In this document: positions 11,433 to 21,909 of the stretch, piece by piece | How positions within the stretch are numbered: position 1 is the first letter of the stretch | Layout of the letters: the number at the start of each line of letters is the position of its first letter | From: Tricholoma matsutake | Lineage: Eukaryota > Basidiomycota > Agaricomycetes > Agaricales > Tricholomataceae | Direction: 5' to 3' | DNA length: 64,000 nt | Assembly: GCA_026075535.2 (NCBI GenBank) | Contig: AP026548.1 | Span: 8,122,001-8,186,000, forward strand | The notes under the pieces: model-generated | Database searches by the model: none | Told to the model about the DNA's origin: nothing | What the model saw: the letters and a program-made list of their open reading frames with translations, nothing else | Program-made: the position numbers and the translations under genes

Positions 11433-12451
11433 CAATTATGGTAACCCATCACTTCGTTTAGTGTGTCTTTATGGAATGCAGGACATTATGCGTCTGTTAG
11501 TTTATCCGTCGAGTTAGCCTCCATCCGTGAACTGTCGATCTGATTTCTTCTTTGCCTGCGCCCTCAGGAAGCATTGGATGTCATACAGATTGGGACATGC
11601 ACATCGAAGTATTGAATTTGACATACAGGATAATTTCTTGCTAACATCTCCTCACACTGCCAACGCCTCTGACGAGCTTTGGTGAAGAATTCTAAGTCTC
11701 GATGGGCTGTGATGTGTATAGAATACAAGAACTGCTGGCGTTGAAGATTTCGACTGCAGCACAGCGTGAGAGAGGGGCACTTCACAACTTGTCAGCTGCG
11801 TGTAGTGGTATGAGTGACCGACATGTGCTGTGACCGAAGGACGAGCTTGTGGGTGATTGAAGATCAAGATCCGATAAGGAGATCAAAGCCGAAGTTCATT
11901 CTTATAACTGCGCGTCAAACAACTTGTCGACACAATTCTTTGCCTGAAGTTACTACCGAATCTTGACGTGGCGCCTTGACGAAGCAACGTGACCGTTTTC
12001 ATTGTATACCACCACCATCAAAACTCAGAAAACAGATAAAACCCATCCCACCTCAGTTACTGCTTAGCAGACTGCAGAAAGACAATCTGTGTTAGAGGCC
12101 ATAGGTTGCATGTATAGTACGATAAATCCCACTTTTGGGTAGTTCAAAAAAGAAAAAAGAAGAAAAAAGTGCCATCAATCACACCTTAGACAGCACCTTT
12201 GATGCTTACTAAGACTCTGTAAGGCCCTTTCTTTACGACAATGGGCCTTACAGGTTCCTTCTTTGAAGGTTCTCCCCTTCTTATCTATAAATAGATCACT
12301 GTAGATCTTTAGATTCGGGCCCGTATACCTTCTGGGCAGTTGCACCTTCCACCAACCATCCACACACCTTCAATACAGACGGTCAATGATTGGACTTGAT
12401 AATATATGATGGTAGTGAATGTTACATAACCATTTTCTTTTCCTCCCATTC
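11433..12451. other. Spacer between host genes and the repeat-rich block
   Basis: No supported gene. It contains a 10-bp perfect inverted repeat (TGTAAGGCCC at 12219-12228, GGGCCTTACA at 12243-12252) and a TATAAATAG box near 12286 that could serve the KDZ gene remnant starting at 12452. Confidence 0.5.
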
Positions 12452-13091
12452 ATGGCTCCACCGAAGCAACCTATGTGTGGACAACAGTGCGTTTGATCAG
12501 GTCTCGGCTTGGTGTTCACTAGTCCAATAAAATGGGTTGACAAGAGAAAGACAACTACACTTGTCCAACTGTTTGGACAGGAGGTAAAGTGTCATTGTTT
12601 GCAGTCAAAGCTGGATGACTTGCTTTCAAGGCCGTGACATCAAAGGGACTTGGAGAATTCTCCACCAACAGCTCCAACCCCGGGCCCATGTGAACCTGAA
12701 CCATTGCTCATAGATGAGGGTCCATCAATGCTTGATGTGCTTCCAGGCATAGATATTGATATCCCGCCATCTGATTTAGACTTGCCTACTAGTACGTCAA
12801 GATGGATTGTGCCAAATGAAAAGGCACACAATCTATATAAAAATGGGGAGATGTTATACCCACCTTGGTCAACCCTTTGTTGTCCTATATCGCATCTTCA
12901 ACAGGCACTATTGACCAACCCCTTTTGTCTATTCAATCGACGTGTCGCATATCATGTGTCCAAAGCATGAGCCCTGTTCTCTGTCTGTTTCAAGAATCAA
13001 GATCGTAAGCCTGAGATTTCTGTATCTTCTCTCTTGGTTAATCTCTGCATTCATTAGACTTTGCTACATTCAATGTTGCATCATACCCATG
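12452..13091 (+). pseudogene. KDZ transposase gene, 5' part (split by element C)
   Basis: This is the amino-terminal end of a Kyakuja-Dileera-Zisupton transposase gene. Reading from ATG at 12452 gives MAPPKQP, then a broken open frame with RWIVPNEKAHNLY. Frame changes then lead to LVNPLLSYIASSTG and a CxC-like cluster (CRISC ... SPVLCLF), the N-terminal pattern associated with these transposases. An intron at 13005-13057 (GTAAGC to CATTAG) leads to FATFNVASYPC, whose last codon is continued at 33399. The gene is cut at target duplication CCATG (13087-13091) by element C. Frameshifts and stops show it is dead. The family call rests on remembered motifs and on the much clearer 3' half. Confidence 0.72.
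13087..13091. repeat. Target-site duplication of element C, left copy (CCATG)
   Basis: CCATG directly precedes the TGTTAAG terminus and is repeated at 33394-33398 directly after the TTGACA terminus. Removing everything between restores the KDZ reading frame. Confidence 0.88.
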
Positions 13092-13635
13092 TGTTAAGAA
13101 CTGATCCTAGAAGGCACATCGGAATCCGGTCAGACCCTGCAGGTGTCAATAACGGAAAGTTGTCAGGTTGTAGTGGGTCCTGCAAAGGGGAACAGAAAGG
13201 ACTCAGCTTCAGCTTATAAGAAGCTGCACCCTTCACCTCGTCCGGTGTCCTAATTTCGAGATGAAGGTTTGGAGGTAGGAGTGGGGAAGTGCAGGTAAAT
13301 GCGGGGGAGGAGTACAGAGGGACTTGGGTTAAGCTCAGGTGAGACCAAAGCTTGGAAGGAAGAAGTAGAGGTTGAGTCAAATGAAGTTCAGACTCTTAGA
13401 GGACAGAGGTAGGAATGGAACAAGATTTAGATTGGCAAGTTAAAGACAGGGCTTTGTCGAGTCTATGTCGATATATGAACTGAGGAATACAAGGCAAAAC
13501 TAACTAAGCTTAAATACTGTAGTCTGGAATAAAGGGGGAATAGAAGCGGAGGCTGTGGCAGTGTCTCGACTGCATAGATAAATTACCTAGCGGGAGCCGC
13601 ACAGGAATCCGTAGTCAAATTTGCAAAAGAGATGG
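13092..13635 (-). repeat. 3' LTR of element C, proximal piece
   Basis: About 544 bp matching 32708-33240, cut where the E repeat begins. It carries TAATTTCGAG..., the TTTAAGCTTAG core and the ACCTAGCGGGAG block shared with the other C LTRs. The remaining part of this LTR is at 26747-26902. Confidence 0.85.
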
Positions 13636-14261
13636 TGATAGGTCCACCTTGCACTCTAAGCTCTGGGAACATCTCCAAATGCATCGACACATCACCTCAC
13701 ACACTCCCAACCCCTACGAACACCTATGAACCCCACAAGACCGCTCCGAAACTATTTTGAGCAACTTTGAATGATTTCAAATGATTTCGAATGACTTTGA
13801 ACAACTTTGCAACACTTTGAGCAAGTTTGAATGACTTGAATGCCTTCAGCTGCCATATGCCTATCACACTGCCCTTTAAACACATGCAGCAGACTTGGTA
13901 TGAGTTAGTGCATCACATATTGAGCACCACCGGACATGAGGAGACACGACGATGGGATTTTAGGACGTGATTGTGGCACTTTGATGTCTTGATGATATAT
14001 TGGATCAATAGGACAGGTACCCATAATAAATTGTGACTCTATACATTTCCCTTCTTATCATCTTTCATTTATTTTATGATTTGCAAAGTTCTTTATTGTT
14101 TTATATCTTGCCTCATGTATTCCTCATGTTTTATTTCCTTTTAAGTACCACCTCTCCCAAACATATATAGCCTTGTACTAGCTACTTACAATGACAGAAT
14201 AGATTGTCCTCTCACACCAATCGTCTGATTTAAGAGCAATTCTCTTGAGTCCAAGCCTCTC

Positions 14262-14686
14262 TGTAAGGGGACTAGGGGGGTGCCCTGTGTGTTTCTCCTA
14301 TTTTTTACGTTTGTTCTATATTTTTCCTCACTTCATTTCCTTCTATTCTTCATTTTCTATGATTTTTCTGGATTTTATTACTAATTTCCCTTTCTATCAT
14401 GTATGTGCATGTTGACAGTTTTATATTTAGAGGTGGAGCACCCCTTCCAACATCTCCCCCTTGGTATGATGTCATTTGGCAGCCTTGATCTGCCTATCTC
14501 TGCCTTTTCTATTTTTAGGTTATTATTTGATTTTTGTCATCTTCACATATACTGGGCATTGGCAAAGGGATCCTTAGAGTTTTCTCTTCGGATTTCCCTT
14601 TGCTAGGTGTGTCCCCAATCCCTGTAATATGTAGTATAATTTTAACTTTGGATTTCCCTTTGCTAGAGGCTGAGGTTGCCCTTATA
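14262..14686 (+). repeat. 5' LTR of element A
   Basis: 425 bp from TGTAAGGGG to CCCTTATA. It contains an ACATATACTG box near 14550 and the sequence AGAGTTTTCT (14576-14585), whose complement lies 2 nt inside the element at 14689-14698. Confidence 0.87.
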
Positions 14687-14688
14687 GT

Positions 14689-14698
14689 AGAAAACTCT
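14689..14698 (+). promoter_or_regulatory. Element A primer-binding site complementary to its own LTR
   Basis: AGAAAACTCT, 2 nt after the 5' LTR, is the exact reverse complement of AGAGTTTTCT at 14576-14585. Elements B and F have the same pair. Confidence 0.65.
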
Positions 14699-14895
14699 CC
14701 CCTAAGGCCTGAAATCGTGAATGCACTGCCCAAGATAGGCAGGTACAGAGTGGATGATGCTTCCCAAAGCTCCACAGACTCCCTACACACCGTTCCGGAC
14801 AGTCTTGCCTTTACTGTGCCACCATTTTCGCCAAATGTGCCCCCTAGCGACATGGACACATCAGAGTGCCTCGACGCGCTTGAAAGTGATGTTTC

Positions 14896-15321
14896 TGTAA
14901 GGGGACTAGGGGGGTGCCCTGGGTGTTTTTCCTATTTTTTATGTTTGTCCTATATTTTTCCCCACCTCATTTCCTTCTATTCTTCATTTTCTATGATTTT
15001 TCCGGATTTTATTACTAATTTTCCCTTGCTATCATGTTTGTACATGTTGACACTTTTATATTTAGAGGCGGAGTACCCCTTCCGACACATACCCCTTGGT
15101 ATGATGTCATTCGGCGGCCTTGATCTGCCTATCTCTGCCTTTTTCTATTTTTAGGTTATATTTGATTTTTGTTGTCTTCACATATACTGGGCATCAGCAA
15201 GGGGATCCTTAGAGTTTTCTCTTTGGATTTCCCTTTGCTAGGTGTGTCCCCAATGCCTGTATTATGTAGTATAATTTTAACTTTGGATTTCCCTTTGCTA
15301 GAGGCTTAGGTTGCCCTTATA
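14896..15321 (+). repeat. 5' LTR of element B
   Basis: 426 bp, TGTAAGGGG to CCCTTATA, with the variant GCCCTGGGTGTTTTTCC that separates B-type from A-type LTRs. Confidence 0.87.
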
Positions 15322-15451
15322 GTAGAAAACTCTCCCCTAAGGCCCGAAAATCGCGAACGCACTGCCCAAGATAGGCAGGTACGGACTGGACGACACTTCC
15401 CAAAGCTCCACAGAGTCCCTACACACCGTTCCAGATAATCTCGCCTTTATT

Positions 15452-16520
15452 ATGCCGCCATTTTTGCCAAACACGCTCCCTAGCGACATGGACGCATCAG
15501 AATGCTTCGATGCGCTTGAAAGCGACATTTCCGGAATGCGCACGCAAATCGACTCACTTAAATCTACGATTGAAAACTTCGTTAGGACCCTCCAGGCTAA
15601 CCCTACAACCAATAGTTCCCCCTTTACGACTCCAAGTGCACCCAACAATGACGTTTTGCCAAACACGTCCACTAAGGAATGCGCCCAGATCAAACCATCC
15701 CCCCCCACCGAATTTAATGGTGCAGGTGTGCAGGGACGTGCATTCCTTAATTCCTGTGAGTTATACATCAGTCTCCAGTGGCATCAATTCATCGATGAGG
15801 CTGCAAAAATTTATTGGGCCTTCACATACATGAAATCTGAATGCGCCTATATCTATGTGGACCATATCCTACGTCAAACTAAAGAACTCGGTTCTCTACC
15901 TTTCTCCACTTGGGGTGACTTTACGTCGATCCGTGGACGACTATATCGATAAGTTCAAGGATTTGGTGGACATGGCAGGATATGGGAGTGGGTTACCAGT
16001 GGTGGTGAAGTTCCGACGGGGGCTCAACCAAGAAATTCAGGACCAGATTGCACAGATGTTGGAAGGGCGCCCAGCGGACGATGATATCCTTGCTTGGTAT
16101 GAAGCTGCTTCACTCTGTGATGAGAACCGACTCACAGATGCAGCGTTTAATGCTGCATTCCATGCTCCAACTACCACTCATATGCCCTACACCTTCAATC
16201 GAAGCCTCCCCCACCCTAACCCCATTCCTGTTCATCAAACTCCCACACCAGCTGTCAATGTCCCAGTACCAATGGATGTTGATGCAGCCCGCAGCCATGC
16301 ACGTAAGTTGGATCTCTGCTACTGTTGTGGGGAACCTGGACACAGGGCTGGAGCGTGTCCCCATCGTCAGGATATCCGCATGCTCACCCCTGAGGGACGA
16401 GACGAACTCCTGCAAGATTTGTTGGCGCTTGTAGATGTTGAGGAAGCGAAGGATCAAGTTGCAGAGGAGATTAAGTTGGAAGTTGTAGAGGAGCAGGATT
16501 TTCCTATTCGCAGTGAGTGA
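15452..16520 (+). pseudogene. Gag of element B
   Basis: Gag-like protein with an N-terminal coiled region (DALESDISGMRTQIDSLKST), a capsid-like core (PSPPTEFNG, RAFLNSCELYISLQ, FTYMKSECA) and one CCHC zinc knuckle (CYCCGEPGHRAGAC) near the C-terminus. Two overlapping frames are needed because about 90 bp present in element A (around 21237-21325) are missing from B near 15915, which deletes part of the capsid and shifts the frame. Gag ends at TGA 16518-16520 and pol continues in the -1 frame with a short overlap. Confidence 0.82.
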
Positions 16521-19500
16521 ATCGTACGCCCTCACTGCCTGTCCATAACCACTTTGAAGTCTTGTCAGTTGAATCCCCGGAGAATGAATCCATTTCTGTG
16601 ACTGCTCCCCTCTCTGACCCTTCGAAGTTGGCTAAAGATGTACCTGCTCTCCCCATCTCTCCTTCTACTCCACGTCCCAAAATTAAATCATGGGAGCGTA
16701 AACTACCATGCAAGTATATTGTGGCATCCACTCCCTCTGCACATTCCTTGAACCTAGCCATCGAACTGCAGACGACCGACACTGGACAGATACTTGGTGT
16801 CTCTGCGCTCCTGGACTCTGGTGCGACTGGTCTCTTCATCGATTCCCATCTGGTACAACAACATCGCCTAAATACTTGCTCACTCTCACGTCTGATACCT
16901 GTATATAATGTGGATGGATCCCCAAATGAAGCTGGTGCCATCTGAGAGGTTGCAGACCTGGTTCTCCGTTACAAAGATCATAGTGAGTGTGCCCTTTTTG
17001 CTGTCACTCAATTAGGAAAGCAAAAGGTGATTTTGGGATATCCATGGCTTCGAGACCATAACCCAGAGGTCGACTGGCATACCGGGGAGGTTACCATGAG
17101 CCGATGTCCATCCCGCTGTCGGATGTGTTTCACAGAAGCCAGGCAAGAACATTGTGGACAGAAGGCAGCGATACGACATACTCAGAAGTGTCGTGCTGGA
17201 CCCCTGCCTATACCTGAAGTGGAATTGGAAGGGGTTCCTGATCTAATGCTGGACTCGGATGATGATGATGAGGACCCAGAGGAAGTGGAGGAGGGTGATC
17301 AGATCTTCTACACTGCAATTTGCTCATCGCATGAGGTGTGTGCCACATCGAACATATGCCAACGCCTCGCCGAGGCCTTCAACAAAAACAACGCTGCTAA
17401 ATCCTCTACTAACTCCTTACTCCCTCATCTCCATGAGTTTGAAGATGTGTTCTCCAAGGAGTCATTCAACTCTCTTCCTGCGCGCAAGCCATGGGATCAC
17501 GCAATCAAACTCACCCCCGGCGCAACCTCTTCATCCTGCAAGGTCTATCCTCTCTCTCCGGAAGAACAACGGCAGCTTGACCAGTTCATCGATGAGCACC
17601 TGGCCTCTGGAGATATTTGACCATCGAAGTCACCCATGGCCTCTCCCTTTTTCTTTGTCAAGAAGAAGGATGGCTCACTTCGACCGGTTCAAGACTACAG
17701 AAGGCTCAACAACATCATGGTCAAAAATCGCTACCCACTACCCCTCATCTCCGAACTCGTAAACCAGCTCCATGGAGCCCGATACTTCACCAAGCTCGAT
17801 GTCTGTTGGGGCTATAATAATGTGAGGATAAAAGAGGGAGATGAGTGGAAGGCAGCCTTTCGTACCAACCATGGTCTTTTTGAACCGCTTGTCATGTTCT
17901 TTGGCCTTACTAATAGCCCTGCCACCTTTCAGACCATGATGAACGACATCTTCCACAACCTCATCCTTGAAGGCGTTGTCTGCATCTATCTCGACAACAT
18001 CCTCATCTTCACTTGCACGGTTGAAGAGCACCGTCACATCACACGCCTCATCCTAGAGCGACTTTGACGGTACAAACTCTACCTTCATCAGGACAAATGT
18101 GAGTTTGAAAAGACCAAGATCGAGTACCTCGGCCTGATTATCTTGGAGGGTCAAGTGGAGATGGATCCTATCAAGGTAAACGGGGTCACAGCTTGGCTGA
18201 CGCCCATGAACAAGAAGGAGGTGCAGTCTTTCCTGGGCTTCATCAATTTCTATTGGCATTTTATCAAGGATTTCTCACATCATGCACGACCACTGTTCGA
18301 CTTGACAGGAAAGGAGGCATGGAGGTGGGATAATGCACAACAGGAGGCATTCAAAAAGCTTAAGGAGATGGTCACTTCTGCTCTGATCCTTACCTTTGCT
18401 GACAATTCGTGTCCTTTTCGTGTAGAAGCCGACAGTTCTGACTTTGTGACGGGCGCCGTGTTGTCTCAGCAGTCTCCGGAGGACCAGAAGTGGCATCCTG
18501 TTGCGTTCTACTCCAAAAGCCTTAGTGCTGTAGAGCGAAACTATGAGATCCATGACAAGGAGATGTTGGCGATAATGCATGCGCTTGAGGAGTGGTGACA
18601 CTTCCTCGAGGGTGCCCAACACAAGGTGGAAATTTGGACGGATCACAAGAATCTCGAGTACTTCATGACGGCCAAGAAATTGAACCGTTGTCAAGCTTGT
18701 TGGTCCCTGTATCTATCTAGATTTGACTTCTCCTTGCACCACCATCCGGGTCACAGCATGGGGAAGACCAATGCCCTATCCCGACGTGCAGACCATGGGG
18801 ATGGCAGCAGTGACAACCAAAACATTGTGCTGTTGCAGCCAGACCTGTTCACCATTCAGGCACTGGAAGGCATCGCACCCCAGGGCGAGGAGCGGGACAT
18901 CCTACGTGACATTCGTCGCGCAAACCGTAGCGGTTTACATGAGGATGTTGTTGCCTGAGCTGTTAAAGAACTGAGGAAGGGATTGACCCTTTCCTTACGT
19001 GCGGCAGAGTGGGCTGAAAAGGAGGACTTGTTGTATTTCAGGGATCGCATCTATGTTCCCAATGACCCAGACCTTTGCCAGCGCATCATATCCCAACACC
19101 ATGACTCACAGATTGCTGGCCACCCCGGACGCTGGAAGACCTTGGAGCTCACCTCACAGAACTATTGGTGGCCACAAATGTCATGGCTCATTGGTCAGTA
19201 TTGTCACACTTGTGACCTTTGCTTATGCACCAAGGTTCCTTGTCGCAAGCCTATTGGCGAGCTACACCCTCTTCCTGTTCCAGAGAGTTGTTGGGATGTC
19301 GTCAGCATCGACTTTGTGGTGGAATTGCCAGAGTCAAATGGGTTTGATGTGGTGATGTGCACAGTTGATTCAGTGGGAAAATGTGCTCACTTCATTCCCA
19401 CTCACACCACTGTCAGTGCCCTGGGTGCTGCCCAACTCTACCTCCACCATGTGTGGAAATTACATGGACTTCCTGGTGCTTTCCTCTCTGATCATGGCCC

Positions 19501-20408
19501 TCAGTTCATGGCAGAGTTCACTCGCAAGCTGTACTGACTCCTGGGAATCAAACTCCTTGCTTTGACTGCTTATCACCCACAAACCAACAGCCAGACTGAG
19601 TGAGTCAACCAGGAACTGGAGCAGTACATCTGCATCTTTGTCAATGAATGCCAGGACAATTGGGATGATCTTCTCCCCTTGGCTGAGTTTGGATACAACA
19701 ACCATGTCCATGCTTCCACTCAACAGACCCCTTTCCTCTTAGACACTGGATGACATCCACGCATGGGATTTGAACCTCGCCAAACTCCCTCACACATCGA
19801 GACGGTGAATGAGTTCACAGAATGCATGAGGGATAGCTTGGAGGAGGCTTAGCAAAGGCAAAGGACGACATGGCACGATTTTACAACCAACGCCACTCCC
19901 CAACCCCTCAGTACAAGGTTGGTGATCGAGTTTATCTTGACTCAGTGATGTCTCCACTACACGTCCATCCAAGAAACTCGCTCATTGCTCCTTGGGACCT
20001 TTCCCCATTGTCAAGTGCATTGGAACACATGCCTATCGTCTATGCCTCCCAGCCTCCATGTCCAGACTCCATCCTGTCTTCCATGTCGTCAAATTGCTTC
20101 CAGCTCCCCCAGATCCATTCCTGGGATGCCATTCACACCCACCACCACCACCTACAGTGATCGAGGGAGAACCCCAATACGAAGTTGAGTCAATCTTGGA
20201 CAGCCGTTTGCATTGAGGAAAACTCCAGTATTTGGTACATTGGAAGGGTTATGGGTATGAGGAGAACTCATGGGTCAAAGAGTCTGATGTAAATGCCCCT
20301 CGGTTAATCAAGGAATTCCACCGATGGCACACTGCGGCACCGCGTCGCATTCAAGTCACAGACTTTGGTCGTATGCGATTTCGAATGCATCGGGGCAATG
20401 CATCTTAG
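16517..20408 (+). pseudogene. Pol of element B (PR-RT-RNase H-IN-chromodomain)
   Basis: Domains in order: protease with LLDSGATGLFID (about 16811), RT with [20 protein letters not shown] (about 17643) and YLDN where YLDD is expected (17985-17998), RNase H (VEADSSDF, WTDHKNLEYF), integrase zinc finger (HHDSQIAGH ... CDLCL) and core (SIDFVVELP, SDHGPQF, SQTE), and a chromodomain (YEVESILDSRLH ... [15 protein letters not shown]). The ancestral enzyme makes and inserts cDNA; the chromodomain targets marked chromatin. At least eight in-frame TGA codons stand where CGA (Arg) is expected, and the second catalytic Asp of RT is Asn, so this copy is dead. The integrase Asp (19310-19312) is intact. Confidence 0.88.
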
Positions 20409-20419
20409 AGAGGGGGTGA

Positions 20420-20845
20420 TGTAAGGGGACTAGGGGGGTGCCCTGGGTGTTTTTCCTATTTTTTATGTTTGTCCTATATTTTTCCCCACCTCATTTCCTT
20501 CTATTCTTCATTTTCTATGATTCTTCCGGATTTTATTACTAATTTTTCCTTGCTATCATGTTTGTACATGTTGACACTTTTATATTTAGAGGCAGAGTAC
20601 CCCTTCCGACACATACCCCTTGGTATGATGTCATTTGGTGGCCTTGATCCGCCTATCTCTGCCTTTTTCTATTTTTAGGTTATATTTGATTTTTGTTGTC
20701 TTCACATATACTGGGCATCAGCAAGGGGATCCTTAGAGTTTTCTCTTTGGATTTCCCTTTGCTAGGTGTGTCCCCAATGCCTGTATTATGTAGTATAATT
20801 TTAACTTTGGATTTCCCTTTGCTAGAGGCTTAGGTTGCCCTTATA
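20420..20845 (+). repeat. 3' LTR of element B
   Basis: 426 bp, B-type, preceded by GAGAGGGGGTGA (polypurine tract) 11 nt after the pol stop. GTATA lies between its CCCTTATA end and the target duplication GTTTC. Confidence 0.86.
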
Positions 20846-21909
20846 GTATAGTTTCCGGAATACACGCACAAATCAATTCACTTAAATCTATGATTGAAAA
20901 CTTTGTCAGGACCCTCCAGACTAACCCTACGACCAATATTCCCCCCATTGCAACTCCAAGCGCACCCAACAACGATGTACTGCCAAATGCGCCACTAAAG
21001 AGCATGCCCAGATCAAACCGTCTCCCCCCACTGAATTTAATGGTGCACATGCGCAGGGACGTGCATTCCTTAATTCCTGTGAGCTATACATCAGTCTCCA
21101 GTCACATCAATTTGTCGATGAGGCTGCAAAAACTTATTGGGCCTTCACATACATGAAATCTCCTATCTCTACGTGGACCATATTCTGCATCAAACTAAAG
21201 AACTCGGTTCTCTACCTTTCTCCACTTGGGGTGACTTTTGAGCCGAGTTTGTACACCACTTTTGTCCCCTCAATGAGCACCACTGAGCAGTGACACGACT
21301 CGAGTCATCCTCTTACCACCAGGTGTGTCGATCTGTGGACAATTATATCAATGAGTTTAAGGATTTGGTGGACATGGCAGGATATGGGAGTGGGCTACCA
21401 GTGGTGGTGAAGTTCTGACAGGGTCTCAACCAAGAAATTCAGTACCAGATTGCACAGATGTTGGAAGGGCGCCCAGTGGACGATGATATCTATGCTTGGT
21501 ATGAAGCTGCTTCACTCTGTGATGAGAACCAACTCACAAATGCGGCGTTTAACACTGCATTCCATGCTCCAACTACCACTCATGCACCCTACACCTTCAA
21601 TCAAACCCTTCTCTGCCTTAACCCCATTTCTGTTTGTCAGACTCCCACACCAGCTGTCAATGTCCCAGTACCAATGGATGTTGATGCAGCCTGCAGCCAT
21701 GCACGTAGGTTGGATCTCTGCTACCGCTGTGGGGAAACTGGGCACAGGGCTGGAGCATGTCCCCATCATCAGGATATCTGCATGCTCACCCCCAAGGGGC
21801 AGGATGAACTCCTCCAAGACTTGTTGGTGCTTGTAAATGTCAAGGAAGCAAAGGATCAGGTTGCAGAGGAGATCAAGTCAGAAGTTATAGAGGAGCAGGA
21901 TTTTTCTAT

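Larger units (their letters stand above)
14896..20845 (+). mobile_element. Element B: sibling chromovirus inserted in the gag of A
   Basis: 5' LTR 14896-15321 and 3' LTR 20420-20845 (426 bp, nearly identical by eye). GTTTC precedes the 5' LTR (14891-14895) and recurs at 20851-20855 after a 5-base GTATA extra. The gag of A is interrupted exactly here and resumes at GTTTCCGGAATAC. Gag is followed by one pol frame: protease, RT, RNase H, integrase, chromodomain. Several TGA stops and an RT active-site change make it non-autonomous. Confidence 0.88.

Noticed and set aside
13092..13635. Independent solo LTR at the left edge
   Set aside because: It lacks the terminal 156 bp, which are found at 26747-26902, and the CCATG duplication pairs with 33394-33398; it is the split 3' LTR of element C.
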